A stretch of DNA of 23,468 bases from Clostridiaceae bacterium (GTDB taxonomy: Bacteria; Bacillota; Clostridia; Oscillospirales; Acutalibacteraceae), in NCBI GenBank assembly GCA_016281115.1, contig JAEEHZ010000125.1:1-23468 (forward strand). The letters run 5' to 3'. Made by a program: the position numbers and the translations under genes. Numbering within the stretch: the first letter of the stretch is position 1; the number at the start of each line of letters is the position of its first letter. Below, piece by piece: positions 22,090 through 23,468 of the stretch. The notes beneath the pieces were generated by a model that was given only the letters and a program-made list of their open reading frames with translations, was not told where the DNA came from and did no database searches.

Positions 22090-23468
22090 GATAACCGTAG
22101 CGGAGTCGGCAGGGTTTTGCTTTGGCGTAAACAGAGCGGTAAACAAGGTATACGAGCTTCTTCAAAGCGGCAAAAAAGTTACTACTTTGGGTCCCATAAT
22201 ACACAATCCTCAAATGGTCAAAGAGCTTGAGGAGAAGGGCGTATCCATTTGCCAAACACCCGAAGAATGTAAAAAAGACAATATTTTGGTCATACGTTCA
22301 CACGGAGTGGAAAAAAGCATTTATGACCGTATAACATCGGCAGGACTTGAGTTTGAGGACGCAACCTGCCCTTTCGTTAAAAAAATACACAAAATAGTAA
22401 AAGCTCAGGGAGAAGAAGGCAGAACGGTCTTGATAGCAGGTGACGCCACACACCCCGAAGTAAAGGGAATTATAGGACATTGTGTTGGCAGCCGTTACTG
22501 CTTTAACAGCAGCGAAGAACTAGAAAATCTCAACGCCTTGCACCCCGATCTTAAAAATTCGCCTGTTTGTATGGTGTCTCAAACAACATTCAGCGAAAAA
22601 GAGTGGAAAAAATGTTTAAAAATTGCTAAAAAGGTCTATACAAATGCAAATTTTTTTGATACAATATGTGATGCAACGTCAAAAAGACAGGGCGAAGCCG
22701 AATATTTAGCTGATAAATCCGATTTGATGATTGTTATTGGAGGCAGGTCAAGCTCTAACACCGCAAAGCTTTATGAGCTGTGTTTAAAAAAATGCCCCAA
22801 AACATACCTTATAGAAACTAAAGAAGAGTTAAACAGCGAGTATTTACAGGACGCGTGTAATATTGGCGTAACCGCCGGGGCATCTACACCGGCACGGATA
22901 ATTAAGGAGGTACTGGATACCATGACAGACATGATCAAAGAAAACAATGCTTCGGAATCAAATTTTGAAGCCATGTTGGAGGAAAATCTCAAAAACTTCA
23001 ACACAGACCAAAAAGTAAAGGGAACTGTAATCAGCGTTTCGCCTACAGAGGTTTGCGTAGATGTAGGCAGAAAGCAGACAGGTATTGTTACCCTTGAAGA
23101 GCTTACCGATGACCCCACACTTAAAACAAGCGACATTTGCAAAGTGGGCGACGAGCTTGAACTTCTCATTCTTCGCACAAACGATCAAGAGGGACAAATC
23201 TTTCTATCAAAGAAAAAGATCGACTCCATAAAGAATTGGGAAAAGGTAGGCGCTGCTGTTGAAAGCAAAGAAATTCTCTCCGGCGTGGTTGTTGATATAA
23301 ACAAAGGAGGCGTTGTTGTAAGTGTTGACGGTGTCAGGGTATTTGTACCGCGTTCACAAGCCACACTTCGCAGAAGCGACGACATAGAGTCACTGATTAA
23401 CCAAAGAGTTAATCTGAGAATTACCGAAGTCGGCGACAGAAGACGTGTTGTAGGCTCTATAAGAGAAG
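22082..23468 (+). CDS. ispH: IspH fused to ribosomal protein S1 (partial, runs off the edge)
   Basis: 462 codons are visible and the frame is open at the window end. GGAGGAG lies 7 nt before the ATG, inside plsC. Residues 1-278 are 4-hydroxy-3-methylbut-2-enyl diphosphate reductase, the last step of the MEP isoprenoid pathway: iron-sulphur ligands C13, C96 and C196, substrate histidines H41 and H124, E126, SQTT (166-169) and SSSNT (223-227). After a Met/Asp/Glu-rich linker (281-305) come two S1 RNA-binding domains (about 308-380 and 390-460), with more expected beyond the edge. Such IspH-S1 fusions are a known Clostridia trait. An in-frame ATG at 22922 follows AAGGAGG and might start a separate S1 product. 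Confidence 0.95.
   Translation, partial: MAKITVAESAGFCFGVNRAVNKVYELLQSGKKVTTLGPIIHNPQMVKELEEKGVSICQTPEECKKDNILVIRSHGVEKSIYDRITSAGLEFEDATCPFVKKIHKIVKAQGEEGRTVLIAGDATHPEVKGIIGHCVGSRYCFNSSEELENLNALHPDLKNSPVCMVSQTTFSEKEWKKCLKIAKKVYTNANFFDTICDATSKRQGEAEYLADKSDLMIVIGGRSSSNTAKLYELCLKKCPKTYLIETKEELNSEYLQDACNIGVTAGASTPARIIKEVLDTMTDMIKENNASESNFEAMLEENLKNFNTDQKVKGTVISVSPTEVCVDVGRKQTGIVTLEELTDDPTLKTSDICKVGDELELLILRTNDQEGQIFLSKKKIDSIKNWEKVGAAVESKEILSGVVVDINKGGVVVSVDGVRVFVPRSQATLRRSDDIESLINQRVNLRITEVGDRRRVVGSIRE

Overview
The window reads as chromosomal DNA of a spore-forming, low-to-moderate-GC Bacillota of class Clostridia, most like the Ruminococcus/Oscillospiraceae side. The evidence is a complete eight-gene spoIIIA operon directly behind the end of spo0A, an IspH-ribosomal protein S1 fusion gene, a type I dockerin protein of the cellulosome kind, Gram-positive style AGGAGG ribosome sites and a palindrome-rich intergenic mosaic. 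No phage, IS element, CRISPR array, tRNA or rRNA was seen.

Layout. 1-5322 (+): the spo0A tail and its terminator, a candidate sigma-E promoter, then spoIIIAA-AB-AC-AD-AE-AF-AG-AH, the mother-cell half of the feeding-tube channel that joins the two sporangial cells. 5403-6338 (-): a membrane-anchored VanY-fold protein whose zinc ligands and catalytic Glu all appear to be replaced (a pseudo-peptidase). 6474-8029 (+): a small lipoprotein and a DacF-like penicillin-binding D,D-carboxypeptidase with an intact active site. 8096-11040 (-): NAD-dependent DNA ligase LigA and, upstream in the same unit, a GT2-like glycosyltransferase that lacks its DxD motif. 11270-12276 (+): strong promoter, hairpin leader, rplM-rpsI and terminator. 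12278-14674 (+): promoter, a structured leader with two competing folds, and a secreted four-module dockerin protein. 14762-15115 (+): a TfoX-N-like protein and terminator. 15120-15500: palindromic repeats. 15573-19324 (-): ktrA, ktrB and a phosphoglucomutase, one apparent operon read from a promoter at 19374-19402. 19511-23468 (+): HI0933/BaiN-type flavoprotein, cmk, plsC-type acyltransferase and the ispH-rpsA fusion, which runs off the right edge.

How it fits together. Most genes are core functions: sporulation engulfment, peptidoglycan trimming, DNA ligation, ribosomal proteins, potassium uptake, sugar-phosphate metabolism, phospholipid and isoprenoid synthesis. The items most worth a second look are the active-site-less VanY protein, the switch-like leader before the dockerin gene, the DxD-less glycosyltransferase, the displaced ribosome site of spoIIIAG, and the hairpin mosaic at 15150-15490. 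All calls rest on reading the sequence and on remembered family motifs; no search was run.
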